Counted from the first letter of the stretch, positions 1 to 5,397 are shown. The stretch: 5,397 nucleotides of DNA from an uncultured bacterium (GCA_947074225.1 CAMTOX010000153.1:1-5397); one strand, 5' to 3'. Notes: generated by a model not told the origin, from the sequence alone. Numbers and translations are program-made.

Positions 1-138
1 GTTGACAATAGATACCATGCGAAGAGGTTCAGGGAAAATGATTTAGGCTGGGAACATATAATCAATTGAAATATGCTCAATGATAGAACAAGATGTGATA
101 ACGATAATGGATAAAAAGAGTAGTGAGAACTTTTTCAT
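1..138 (-). pseudogene. Lipoprotein gene (DUF6340-like) with an early in-frame stop, cut by the window edge
   Basis: An ATG at 138 opens a frame starting MKKFSLLFLSIIVITSC, a typical lipoprotein signal peptide: two lysines, a hydrophobic stretch and a lipobox with Cys17. It continues SIIEHISIDYMFPA and then meets TAA at 45-43. Past the stop the same frame stays open to the window edge and reads IIFPEPLRMVSIVN. Joined across the stop, the segment IDYMFPA-x-IIFPEPLRMVSIVN resembles the start of Bacteroidetes lipoproteins that I recall as DUF6340, with a pattern like IDYxxPAxxxFPxxLRxVxIVN. This suggests one nonsense change, for example CAA to TAA, rather than a natural end. It follows the secA-type tail and terminator and has its own candidate promoter. 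The function of the family is unknown to me. A sequencing error or a real 31-residue peptide is possible. The family name is recalled, not searched. Confidence 0.6.
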
Positions 139-159
139 AAGAATGTCGTCTATTTTGAA

Positions 160-167
160 CAAAAATA
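160..167 (-). promoter_or_regulatory. Candidate -7 promoter element for the interrupted lipoprotein gene
   Basis: On the minus strand this reads TATTTTTG, a full match to the Bacteroidetes -7 consensus TAnnTTTG. It ends 22 bases before the ATG at 138, which would give a leader of about 15 bases. No good TTTG was found at the -33 position (TTTA is nearest), so the call rests on the -7 box and its place between the terminator and the gene. Confidence 0.4.
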
Positions 168-186
168 CGATAATGATAGAATAAAT

Positions 187-223
187 AAAAGCTCCAAACA
201 GTTAAATTATGTTTGGAGCTTTT
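187..223 (-). terminator. Rho-independent terminator after the SecA-type tail
   Basis: Two perfect 13-base arms (187-199 and 211-223, AAAAGCTCCAAAC and its complement) enclose an 11-base loop. On the minus strand the stem runs into TTTTATTTATT. It lies about 30 bases beyond the stop codon of the chimeric gene. The A-run on the other flank means it could also work for plus-strand transcription, but no plus-strand gene is seen. It is most simply the native terminator of secA. Confidence 0.85.
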
Positions 224-254
224 AGTATTGTAAATTAAGTGTTTACTAAATCAC

Positions 255-467
255 TTATGCATTGCGACCATGGCAAGCTTTGTATTTTTTACCGCTTCCG
301 CAAGGACAAGGATCATTGCGGCCCACTGTTTTTTCAACACGAACAGGCTCACGTTTTGCTTCACGAGTGTCGCGTTGTGCTGCCGCTTGTTGATTAGGAT
401 CGCTTAAGTCTTGTTTTTGCTCACGATACTTGCTCATATCTTGTCTCTTTTCGGGAGCTGCTTGACG
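255..467 (-). pseudogene. secA: 3' fragment of secA (linker plus SEC-C zinc motif) inside the chimera
   Basis: These 70 codons and the stop encode the end of SecA, the ATPase of the Sec translocase. The piece starts [18 protein letters not shown], goes through a low-complexity Gln/Ala/Arg linker and [20 protein letters not shown], and ends in ACHGRNA. That order of linker, [16 protein letters not shown] and a terminal CHG is typical of Bacteroidetes SecA. All upstream SecA domains (nucleotide-binding folds, preprotein cross-linking, helical scaffold) are absent from the window. SecA is essential, so if this junction is real a complete secA must exist elsewhere in the genome. The boundary is placed at the codon where nucleotidase similarity ends; the true breakpoint may differ by a few bases because GTGGTG sits at the join. 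Confidence 0.85.
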
Positions 468-1079
468 CACCACAAGGTTACAATCCATACTGTCGCGCAA
501 CATCTTAGCCATCTCATTGGTAACACCTATAGGGTCTTCATAAATCAGCCCTTTATAGTTATCTTCCATGGTGAGTTGGTCTAAATTCACCCCTAAACCT
601 ATTACCCCAACATTTAAGCCATTACGTTCAAACACCAAATAAGGCTTTATTAATCCTTTAAGCGGTGTGTTTTCAACATTATAGTTACTCACCACCACCG
701 GGAAGTTTGCTCTTCTAAGCAAATTTGCCAATGTATCCATGCCCAAGTCGAACTCATGATTTCCCAAAGTAATGGCATCGTACTTCATCATATTATAAGC
801 ACCTATCTCTACTTTACCATCAAAGAGATTAAAGTAAGAGGTACCTTGAAATAAATCGCCAGCATCAAAGAGTAGCATACCAGGATTTTCACGTCGTATG
901 CTATCAATAATCAGATATCGCGCCTCATAGCCTCCCATTCCTTTCAATGGCTCTACTTGACTATGCGTGTCGTTGGTGTGTAAAATCACCAACTGTTTGG
1001 TATCGTATTTACAGCTACTTAAGCAAAGAAGCGTAATGCTACAAAAGAGTATCCATTTAATCTTCAACATAAATTTCAT
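255..1079 (-). CDS. Chimera: truncated 5'-nucleotidase-type metallophosphatase lipoprotein fused to the SecA C-terminal tail
   Basis: Residues 1-204 are a lipoprotein metallophosphatase of the 5'-nucleotidase (UshA N-domain) type. They comprise a signal peptide with lipobox LSSC (Cys23), motif I LHTNDTH (Asp37, His39), DAGD (Asp72, Asp75) and GNHEFD (Asn107, His108). At DCNLVV the family normally continues into a SHLG histidine motif and later GGHTH, which carry further metal ligands; both are missing. Instead residues 205-274 are the tail of a Bacteroidales SecA: a charged Gln-rich linker, then [16 protein letters not shown] with zinc ligands Cys258, Cys260, Cys269 and His270. The enzyme is therefore probably inactive, and a cytosolic SecB/ribosome-binding tail would be exported. 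The start overlaps the upstream gene by 23 bases; a second ATG at 1070 is equally possible. The intact enzyme would pair with the neighbouring C-domain lipoprotein. Real fusion and misassembly cannot be told apart here. Confidence 0.85.
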   Translation of the reverse strand: MKFMLKIKWILFCSITLLCLSSCKYDTKQLVILHTNDTHSQVEPLKGMGGYEARYLIIDSIRRENPGMLLFDAGDLFQGTSYFNLFDGKVEIGAYNMMKYDAITLGNHEFDLGMDTLANLLRRANFPVVVSNYNVENTPLKGLIKPYLVFERNGLNVGVIGLGVNLDQLTMEDNYKGLIYEDPIGVTNEMAKMLRDSMDCNLVVRQAAPEKRQDMSKYREQKQDLSDPNQQAAAQRDTREAKREPVRVEKTVGRNDPCPCGSGKKYKACHGRNA

Positions 1080-1806
1080 TTTTTAGAGATGAACGAACGG
1101 GTTGATTTTTTTCTGTTTGCGAGATGACATATCTTATCATCACATCGCGCATCTTATCTGGTAAGTTCAAACGCGAAATAGATTCACCCAATGGAGTAAA
1201 ATAGTCATTACCATAAGAGAGGTAGTCATTGGTAACCAAATAATAAATCTTATTCTCGTCCAATGGCACACCGTTTATCAACACATCGTCGGCCTCATCG
1301 TCGTCAATTTCAAAACTAATACCGCTGGTAGATGCGCCGCCCTTTTGTGCAATAATATCGGCTATCTGCTGAATCTGTTTGCCGGTAAAGCCTAATATCA
1401 CTAAGGTATTATCAAAAGGTAAAATCTCGTAGATATCGCTCACCGTAATAGGTCCCTCATACAAATCGCGGCGTATGCCCCCAATATTGGTGAGTGCAAA
1501 ATCGGTGGGTTGAATGGTATTTGCAAAGTCCAACAACACATCGGCAATGAGGTTATTCAATAAACCTTCAGGTTGTTCCACTTTCATTAATGAAGCCGAA
1601 TTCCCTATGACCACACCCATCATCTCATCTTTTACACTTTTATAGAACTCTATATAGTTGTGCATAGGGTTATCGTGCATGCCTTCGCGTGGAACCACTT
1701 CTATTAGCTCCACCTCTATTTCGGCAATTTGTGGCTTACCCTGATAACCACACGACGTTACCAACAAAGCAAACATGAGGTAGCCCAAAACTCTTTTTAA
1801 ATTCAT
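1057..1806 (-). CDS. 5'-nucleotidase C-terminal domain lipoprotein (substrate-binding half of a split enzyme)
   Basis: This 249-residue protein matches the C-terminal, nucleotide-binding domain of UshA-type 5'-nucleotidases. It has a lipoprotein signal peptide with lipobox VTSC (Cys19). Visible family motifs are [12 protein letters not shown] (85-96), [15 protein letters not shown] (106-120), the [17 protein letters not shown] block (120-136) and [13 protein letters not shown] (191-203). In UshA this domain holds the base-stacking aromatics and arginines; the metal centre is in the other domain, encoded here by the next gene. The order is the reverse of the single-chain enzyme: C-domain gene first, N-domain gene second, overlapping by 23 bases and so probably translationally coupled. 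Both would be anchored in the outer membrane or face the periplasm and cooperate in hydrolysing nucleotides or related phosphoesters. The partner is truncated here, so this protein may have no working catalytic half. The exact substrate cannot be told. Confidence 0.9.
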   Translation of the reverse strand: MNLKRVLGYLMFALLVTSCGYQGKPQIAEIEVELIEVVPREGMHDNPMHNYIEFYKSVKDEMMGVVIGNSASLMKVEQPEGLLNNLIADVLLDFANTIQPTDFALTNIGGIRRDLYEGPITVSDIYEILPFDNTLVILGFTGKQIQQIADIIAQKGGASTSGISFEIDDDEADDVLINGVPLDENKIYYLVTNDYLSYGNDYFTPLGESISRLNLPDKMRDVMIRYVISQTEKNQPVRSSLKNEIYVED

Positions 1807-1832
1807 ATTCTCTCTGGTTTTATTAAACGCTA

Positions 1833-1840
1833 TAAAGATA
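1833..1840 (-). promoter_or_regulatory. Weak candidate -7 element for the nucleotidase operon
   Basis: The minus strand reads TATCTTTA, one base off TAnnTTTG, ending 26 bases before the ATG at 1806. No convincing -33 TTG was seen. It is chosen for position only. Confidence 0.3.
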
Positions 1841-1863
1841 AAACTATTTTCTTAATGTAAGTT

Positions 1864-2287
1864 CTAAAAACTGAACACATCATATACCCTTTTAATAATT
1901 ATTATTAATCTCATAAGCACTTTGTTGTCTATACAAATAGTTTCAACAGCTCTTTCAACAGATAAAGCACCAAGCAAAATCAATATTAAAGGGTAGGCCT
2001 TAAATTGTGCCATCTCACCCCATACAATACTTATTCGCCCACCACACTTAAACAGGTTACCCCCCCGGTGGGCCTACAGTCCAAAAGGTAACTGCTGTTG
2101 AGAGAGGCATAAATTAAATGGTAATGCCAAAAAGTATTATGCCCACCATAAACCTATTTCGCTCTTCATTCTCTGCCTTCACTCTCTCTTTGGAGCTATC
2201 TGAAATATTGAACAAAAAAGAGACCAACTTTCCATTCTTCATCCTCTATCTCATTCACAATATGTACCATACACCTTATTAATAGCC
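1864..2287. other. Long intergenic region without a recognisable gene
   Basis: About 420 bases separate the nucleotidase promoter from the tRNA terminator. No protein gene is supported; only short frames exist, such as a 49-codon minus-strand frame at 1864-2013. The region holds a G/C-rich island of interlocking inverted repeats (1993-2094), a small hairpin (2106-2110 with 2124-2128) and a pyrimidine-rich stretch on the plus strand (about 2155-2205) with an imperfect 13-base tandem repeat. No copy of the tRNA 3' end and no integrase was seen, so an integration scar is not supported. Confidence 0.6.
1993..2094. repeat. Interlocking inverted repeats; possible structured RNA
   Basis: Three pairs of complementary arms overlap in this stretch. 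GTAGGCC (1993-1999) pairs with GGCCTAC (2071-2077). GCCCACC (2037-2043) pairs with GGTGGGC (2067-2073). CAGGTTACC (2053-2061) pairs with GGTAACTG (2087-2094), with one bulged base. The second and third pairs cross each other, and the first and second share bases at 2071-2073, so they imply either a pseudoknot or alternative folds. Seven C's in a row stand at 2060-2066, in otherwise A/T-rich DNA. I do not recognise TPP, cobalamin, SAM, 6S, tmRNA, SRP or RNase P consensus pieces on either strand. Strand and function are open. Confidence 0.4.
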
Positions 2288-2336
2288 AAAAAAAAGTTAT
2301 CGGTTCATGAAAAGAAATTTCTCATGAACCGATAAC
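2288..2336 (-). terminator. Rho-independent terminator of the tRNA-Thr gene
   Basis: Perfect 15-base arms (2296-2310 and 2322-2336, GTTATCGGTTCATGA and its complement) enclose an 11-base loop. On the minus strand the stem is followed directly by eight T's (2295-2288). It begins 14 bases past the tRNA 3' end, which makes the tRNA a single-gene transcript. Confidence 0.92.
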
Positions 2337-2350
2337 AGTAAGTATAATAG

Positions 2351-2423
<73 letters not shown>

Positions 2424-2442
2424 AGGCCGTTTCACAACGCTG

Positions 2443-2472
2443 CAAAATTAGCAATTAATCTATAAAATCAAG
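2443..2472 (-). promoter_or_regulatory. Promoter of tRNA-Thr
   Basis: The -7 box TAATTTTG (2450-2443 on the minus strand) fits TAnnTTTG exactly. CTTG (2472-2469) lies 18 bases upstream as a -33 TTG. The predicted start is about 13 bases before the mature tRNA 5' end. The -33 box lies within about 10 bases of the weak hairpin that may end the transporter transcript. Confidence 0.65.
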
Positions 2473-2480
2473 AATTTTTA

Positions 2481-2506
2481 AAAAGGAGAATCCTAAAAAA
2501 CCTTTT
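2481..2506 (-). terminator. Possible weak terminator of the YeiH-type gene
   Basis: About 20 bases past the stop of the transporter gene, the minus strand has AAAAGG (2506-2501) pairing with CCTTTT (2486-2481). An inner AGGA/TCCT hairpin is followed by a T-run. The stem is short and A/T-rich, so this is a weak call. Read-through into the tRNA is possible. Confidence 0.3.
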
Positions 2507-2524
2507 ATTTTATCAACCGTTTAA

Positions 2525-3475
2525 TTAAAAGCATTTTATAACGGTGGCCGACAATACCGAAATAACAATCCACAGGATTATGCCTAATAATATAGGCCGG
2601 AAACCCACCTCTTTCAAACTATCTTTTGACAAACTTGTACCAATTAAGAATAATGTATAGACCATTCCCATACGTGCAATATCTACTGCTTTGGTGTAGA
2701 AAGCTTCGCCTTGTGGTAAATAGGTAGAGATTACCATGGCAATAATAAACAAGAATATAAACCATGGAATTTTAATTTTAGTTTTTGTTCCATTTGCTTT
2801 ATTCTGTTTGTTATAGAAAAATGCCACCACCAGTGAGAGTGGAATAATCCACAATGCTCTAACAAGTTTAGCTGTTGTAGCAATTTGCAAAGCCTCTTCA
2901 CTACGTGTTGCCGCAGCTCCAACCACCGAGCTGGTGTCGTGAATGGCAATGGCGCACCAATATCCAAATTGGCTATCGGTCATTTGTAGCCAGTTTCCCA
3001 CTACAGGAAATAGGAAGAGCGCCGCAGCGTTGAGCACAAAAATAGTCCCTAATGACACCGTCATATCTTTCTCATTAGCTCCAATAACCGGTCCTAAAGC
3101 TGCTATGGCACTACCACCACAAATGGCTGTACCCCCCGATACCAATACCTTAGTATCCTTGCGCACCTTTAACCATTTACCTATTAATAGTCCTAAACTC
3201 ATAGTAATAAGTATGGAGCAGAAGGTGAAAAGAATACTTGTTTTACCTGCTTCCATGGCAGTATTTAAGTTCATACCAAATCCTAAACCCACCACCGATG
3301 CTTGTAACAACAATGTGGTAAATACTTTATTGTGATGAATAAAAGGATTGCCTATGGTAAATGCCACTATTAAGCCCAAGAAGAGCGACATGGCAGGCGA
3401 TAAAAAAGGAATAAACATTAAGAGGATTACAAAGATGGCCTCTTTGGAAGACTTGGAAAGTCGATTTTGTAACAT
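2525..3475 (-). CDS. yeiH: YeiH/UPF0324 family membrane transporter (putative sulfate/sulfite exporter family)
   Basis: This 316-residue integral membrane protein has about ten hydrophobic segments (roughly 13-46, 54-76, 79-100, 110-130, 139-160, 171-190, 205-222, 236-254, 268-282 and 293-313). Hallmarks of the family (Pfam Cons_hypoth698) are SGGTAICGGSAIAALGPVIG (113-132), rich in small residues, and AIAIHDTSSVVGAAA (175-189); both probably line the transport path. The length is about the family norm and it looks intact. Databases call this family putative sulfate exporters; the substrate is not proven here. The upstream neighbour on the same strand is a LysR regulator of the CysL/YeiE sort, the arrangement seen with yeiE-yeiH in enterobacteria. 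That supports regulation by that protein. It has its own promoter and two nearby palindromes. The ATG at 3475 was chosen because it follows the promoter at a normal distance. Confidence 0.9.
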   Translation of the reverse strand: MLQNRLSKSSKEAIFVILLMFIPFLSPAMSLFLGLIVAFTIGNPFIHHNKVFTTLLLQASVVGLGFGMNLNTAMEAGKTSILFTFCSILITMSLGLLIGKWLKVRKDTKVLVSGGTAICGGSAIAALGPVIGANEKDMTVSLGTIFVLNAAALFLFPVVGNWLQMTDSQFGYWCAIAIHDTSSVVGAAATRSEEALQIATTAKLVRALWIIPLSLVVAFFYNKQNKANGTKTKIKIPWFIFLFIIAMVISTYLPQGEAFYTKAVDIARMGMVYTLFLIGTSLSKDSLKEVGFRPILLGIILWIVISVLSATVIKCF

Positions 3476-3509
3476 AATAATCTTTACTATTAGGTTTTAA
3501 TGATTTTGA

Positions 3510-3541
3510 CAAACATAGAGAACACGTTATTCAGTAACAAT
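3510..3541 (-). promoter_or_regulatory. Promoter of the YeiH-type gene
   Basis: The -7 box TATGTTTG (3517-3510 on the minus strand) is an exact TAnnTTTG match. ATTG (3541-3538) lies 20 bases upstream, the usual spacing for the -33 element. The predicted leader is about 28 bases. The spacer contains a small palindrome that could be an operator. Confidence 0.65.
3526..3538. promoter_or_regulatory. Candidate operator within the yeiH promoter spacer
   Basis: GTTATTCAGTAAC has arms GTTA/TAAC and sits between the -33 and -7 boxes. A regulator bound here would block the promoter. The palindrome is short, so chance is possible. Confidence 0.25.
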
Positions 3542-3570
3542 TTCTTTTACCAACGCTCAACAAGTGTCAA

Positions 3571-3606
3571 CTACTTTTGTTCTTACAATTCGCTCGCCAA
3601 AAGTAG
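3571..3606. promoter_or_regulatory. Candidate LysR-type binding site upstream of yeiH
   Basis: Perfect 9-base arms CTACTTTTG (3571-3579) and CAAAAGTAG (3598-3606) flank an 18-base spacer that itself contains TTGT-N4-ACAA. The centre is roughly 85 bases before the predicted yeiH start, within the range where LysR-type activators bind. No T-run follows either arm, so a terminator is unlikely. The adjacent LysR protein is the natural candidate to bind here; this is inference from position. Confidence 0.4.
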
Positions 3607-3633
3607 ACCATATTTAAAGATGCCACAAGCATT

Positions 3634-3668
3634 AAAAAATAATTGCCAATAACAAAAAGTTATTGGCA
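3634..3668 (-). terminator. Rho-independent terminator of the LysR gene
   Basis: Perfect 10-base arms TGCCAATAAC (3644-3653) and GTTATTGGCA (3659-3668) enclose a five-base loop. On the minus strand they are followed by ATTATTTTTT. It starts 33 bases after the LysR stop, so the transporter is probably transcribed separately from its own promoter. Confidence 0.85.
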
Positions 3669-3701
3669 TTACAAAACAAACGCTTTTCAGAGTATAAACT
3701 T

Positions 3702-4595
3702 TTATTTAGTAAGTAAACGTATCATAAAATCGTAGAAAGAGTTAGCTATTGGTGTCTCCACTCCCATGCGTTGCACAAAGGCAAACTCTCTGCTTAGCGC
3801 CAGCCCCGGCAGCTCCACCACACGCAATCGGTCTTGCAAAAGTTCTCTATTTACAGCACTTATAGAGACTATAGCCATGGCATTGCTCACCTCTATGTAA
3901 CGTTTTATAGCCTCGGTACTATCCATTTGCAAAAGAATATTCATGTCCGATAGTTTCAAACCATGCTTAGAGAGTGCTGTTTTAATAATTTCTAAGGTTC
4001 CCGAACCATTCTCGCGCAAAATGAGAGGTGTCTCAATGAGTTCATGAAGTGTAAGCTCCTCTTTTTGGATAATCTCATTTCGCCCCGACACCACTGCCAC
4101 CAACTCATCGTCCATAAAAGGGGTATAGCGTAGTGATAACAAACGGTTATTACCCTCTACCAATCCTAAATCAATATTCTGTTCCTGCAATGCCGTTTCA
4201 ATATCGGCACTATTTCCGGTAAGCAACGAAAGCTCTACCGAAGGGAACTTCTCCTTATATTGGGCCAACAAAATGGGCAGCACATAGTGGGCAATGGTAC
4301 TACTGGCACCTATGCGCAGCTTCCCATTCAAGCTATTATGCAACAAATGCATCTCATAGCTAAGTTGCTCATAATCGTTCAATAACTTTTGGCTATGCTT
4401 CAGGAAAATCCTTCCCGCTTCGGTAAGAATAATCTTATTACCCTGCCGCTCAAAGAGTCGCGTCTGATAGGTCGATTCCAACTCCTGAATATGTTTAGAG
4501 ATGGCAGGCTGACTAATAAATAGCTCTTGCGATGCCTTGGTGAAACTCAAGTGTTGAGCCACCGAAACAAAAACTTTCAAACGGAAGTCGGACAT
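3702..4595 (-). CDS. LysR-family transcriptional regulator, CysL/YeiE-like
   Basis: This 297-residue protein has the standard LysR layout. The N-terminal winged helix-turn-helix (SFTKASQELFISQPAISKHI, 17-36) is followed by a linker helix (about 58-90). The effector-binding domain runs from about 92 to the end. The ASSTIAHYVLP stretch (97-107) and RENGSGT (194-200) are anion-binding-site features seen in CysL/YeiE-type members; related YeiE proteins are reported to sense sulfite. The adjacent downstream gene is a YeiH-type transporter, so the likely job is to control it in response to a sulfur oxyanion. The ligand here is inferred, not shown. The start is 20 bases after smpB's stop with no terminator between, so it may be read from the smpB promoter. 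A strong terminator follows. The length is normal and no defect is seen. Confidence 0.9.
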   Translation of the reverse strand: MSDFRLKVFVSVAQHLSFTKASQELFISQPAISKHIQELESTYQTRLFERQGNKIILTEAGRIFLKHSQKLLNDYEQLSYEMHLLHNSLNGKLRIGASSTIAHYVLPILLAQYKEKFPSVELSLLTGNSADIETALQEQNIDLGLVEGNNRLLSLRYTPFMDDELVAVVSGRNEIIQKEELTLHELIETPLILRENGSGTLEIIKTALSKHGLKLSDMNILLQMDSTEAIKRYIEVSNAMAIVSISAVNRELLQDRLRVVELPGLALSREFAFVQRMGVETPIANSFYDFMIRLLTK

Positions 4596-4615
4596 AGTAG
4601 GTTAAGAGTTAAAAG

Positions 4616-5074
4616 TTACACTTTCTTGGCGCGGTCCATCTCGCGCTTATCATCTTTCTCGCGTAAAGAGTGGCGTTTGTCTACCGTCTTTTTACCACGC
4701 GCTAAGGCAATTTCAAGCTTTGCCAACCCCTTCTCGTCTACATAAAGCAGTGTAGGAATAATGGTATAGCCGGTCTCCTTAGTGGCGCGATCTAATTTTC
4801 GTAGCTCACGTTTATTGAGCAGAAGCTTGCGTTCGCGCTTTGCATCATGGTTGTAGAAGCTACCAAAACGGTAGGCCGCAATGTTCATATTGCGTACCCA
4901 AAGTTCACCCCCTTCAAACGAGCAATAGCTATCGACTAAACCGGCTTTACCCTCGCGAATGGATTTTATCTCGGTACCATAAAGAACAATACCGGCAGTA
5001 TAACTGTCGGAAAGCTCATAATCGAAACTTGCTCTTTTATTCTTTATCGCTATTTTAGGTGTCTTAATCATCAA
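4616..5074 (-). CDS. smpB: SsrA-binding protein SmpB
   Basis: SmpB binds tmRNA and escorts it to stalled ribosomes, where trans-translation tags the unfinished protein and frees the ribosome. The 152-residue protein shows the full family pattern: [12 protein letters not shown] (10-21) at the start of the beta-barrel, [12 protein letters not shown] (33-44), the [12 protein letters not shown] strand (57-68), the [12 protein letters not shown] helix (83-94) and a basic C-terminal tail. That tail (RGKKTVDKR from 126, then [11 protein letters not shown]) enters the empty mRNA channel. The length is usual. Two ATGs stand in a row (5074 and 5071) and either may be used. The LysR gene follows after 20 bases. 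No ssrA gene lies in this window. A good -7 box is found just upstream. Confidence 0.97.
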   Translation of the reverse strand: MMIKTPKIAIKNKRASFDYELSDSYTAGIVLYGTEIKSIREGKAGLVDSYCSFEGGELWVRNMNIAAYRFGSFYNHDAKRERKLLLNKRELRKLDRATKETGYTIIPTLLYVDEKGLAKLEIALARGKKTVDKRHSLREKDDKREMDRAKKV

Positions 5075-5094
5075 TTCATTTCTATTTAGGAATG

Positions 5095-5102
5095 CAAAGA
5101 TA
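5095..5102 (-). promoter_or_regulatory. Candidate -7 promoter element of smpB
   Basis: The minus strand reads TATCTTTG, an exact TAnnTTTG match ending 20 bases before the smpB ATG, for a leader of about 14 bases. No clear -33 TTG is found; the -33 area instead carries a small perfect palindrome (TATAAC at 5119-5124 with GTTATA at 5130-5135). Confidence 0.5.
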
Positions 5103-5325
5103 ACGATTTATCTCTATATATAACGTTTTGTTATAGCCACATGCGCGGTTTATTTAACGAAGCTGCGCCACAGGAAAGAAAATTAATTATCTATTTTATT
5201 ACCTACCACTCAATGGTATAAAGTAGGCAACTGCCTGAGAAGGTCTCCACAAAAAATGAACCAATGGTTGCAGCTCACCGGAAGAGGTAATAAAAAGTGA
5301 GGCCACGCTCCATTCGCATTGCTTT
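5103..5325. other. Intergenic region between smpB and the 11-bp array
   Basis: No gene is supported in these roughly 220 bases. Besides the TATAAC/GTTATA hairpin at 5119-5135, two tiny stems stand side by side: AGGCA-AC-TGCCT (5225-5236) and GAGA-AGG-TCTC (5237-5247). A minus-strand frame enters from the window edge and stops at 5275; it runs through the repeat array and looks like a by-product of it. Confidence 0.5.
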
Positions 5326-5397
5326 CAAAGTGGGAACAAAGCCGTACCAAAGTCGAATCAAAGTCGGGTATAGGATCCGAATTTGGTTCGACTTTGA
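5326..5397. repeat. Phased 11-bp repeat array in two opposed halves
   Basis: On the plus strand the 8-base core CAAAG(T/C)(C/G)G starts at 5326, 5337, 5348 and 5359, exactly 11 bases apart with variable 3-base spacers. After an 11-base centre (5367-5377) the reverse-complement core appears as CGAATTTG (5378) and CGACTTTG (5389), again 11 bases apart. The window ends there, so the right half is probably incomplete. The period is close to one helical turn, so all cores face nearly the same side of the DNA, and the halves could form a cruciform or an RNA hairpin. It does not look like a CRISPR array (units too short) or an insertion-sequence end. Its role is unknown. Confidence 0.75.

Noticed and set aside
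1864..2013. Minus-strand 49-codon frame with a hydrophobic start and a GGGGTGAG just before its ATG
   Set aside because: It has no similarity I recognise, and Bacteroidetes seldom rely on Shine-Dalgarno sites. Conservation in relatives would be needed to accept it.
1993..2094. Known riboswitch or housekeeping RNA
   Set aside because: No consensus pieces of TPP, cobalamin, SAM, 6S, tmRNA, SRP or RNase P RNA were recognised on either strand.
2731..2967. Minus-strand open frame of 78 codons
   Set aside because: It is a different frame inside the YeiH-type gene, with a composition that does not look like a real protein.
2943..3335. Plus-strand open frame of 130 codons
   Set aside because: It lies wholly antisense to the well-supported YeiH-type gene and shows no family features.
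3327..3512. Minus-strand open frame of 61 codons overlapping the yeiH start
   Set aside because: It is out of frame with yeiH, covers the promoter, and has no recognisable features.
4527..4745. Plus-strand open frame of 72 codons
   Set aside because: It is antisense to the LysR start and smpB end; it only mirrors those genes.
4840..5058. Plus-strand open frame of 72 codons
   Set aside because: It is antisense to smpB, which is certain.
5275..5397. Minus-strand open frame entering from the window edge and stopping at 5275
   Set aside because: It reads through the 11-bp array, whose lack of stops in this frame gives an open stretch by chance; no protein family is evident.
5326..5397. CRISPR array
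   Set aside because: The units are 8 bases with 3-base gaps, far too short, and they switch orientation in the middle.

Overview
The window looks like a chromosomal segment of a Bacteroidales bacterium. The proteins read as Bacteroidetes forms (SmpB, a split two-lipoprotein 5'-nucleotidase, the tail of a Bacteroidales-type SecA). Shine-Dalgarno sequences are mostly absent, intergenic DNA is A/T-rich, and good matches to the Bacteroidetes sigma-ABfr promoter (-7 TAnnTTTG, some with a -33 TTG) lie just upstream of several genes. Every gene found is on the minus strand, so transcription runs from right to left. The exact genus cannot be told from the sequence alone.

From right to left, the window opens on an unusual array of 11-bp units (5326-5397) that runs off the edge, followed by about 250 bases without a gene. 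Then come smpB (trans-translation) and, 20 bases on, a LysR-type regulator of the CysL/YeiE sort that ends at a clear terminator. Next is a YeiH/UPF0324 membrane transporter with its own promoter and two candidate operator palindromes. The regulator-transporter pair resembles the yeiE-yeiH pair of enterobacteria and probably concerns sulfur oxyanions. A complete tRNA-Thr(CGU) with promoter and terminator follows.

Between the tRNA and position 1806 lie about 480 non-coding bases with a G/C-rich island of interlocking inverted repeats (1993-2094). This could be a structured RNA but matches no family I recognise.

The left part holds a two-gene lipoprotein 5'-nucleotidase: the substrate-binding (C-terminal) domain is encoded first and overlaps the metallophosphatase gene. 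The metallophosphatase is abnormal. After residue 204, just before its last metal-binding motifs, the reading frame passes in phase into the last 70 residues of SecA, including the CxCx8CH zinc motif. SecA's stop, a strong terminator and the start of a further lipoprotein gene (DUF6340-like, interrupted by an in-frame TAA) follow. So the leftmost ~470 bases look like a secA 3' locus joined to the nucleotidase locus, either by real rearrangement or by misassembly. This junction and the 11-bp array are the two most notable things here.
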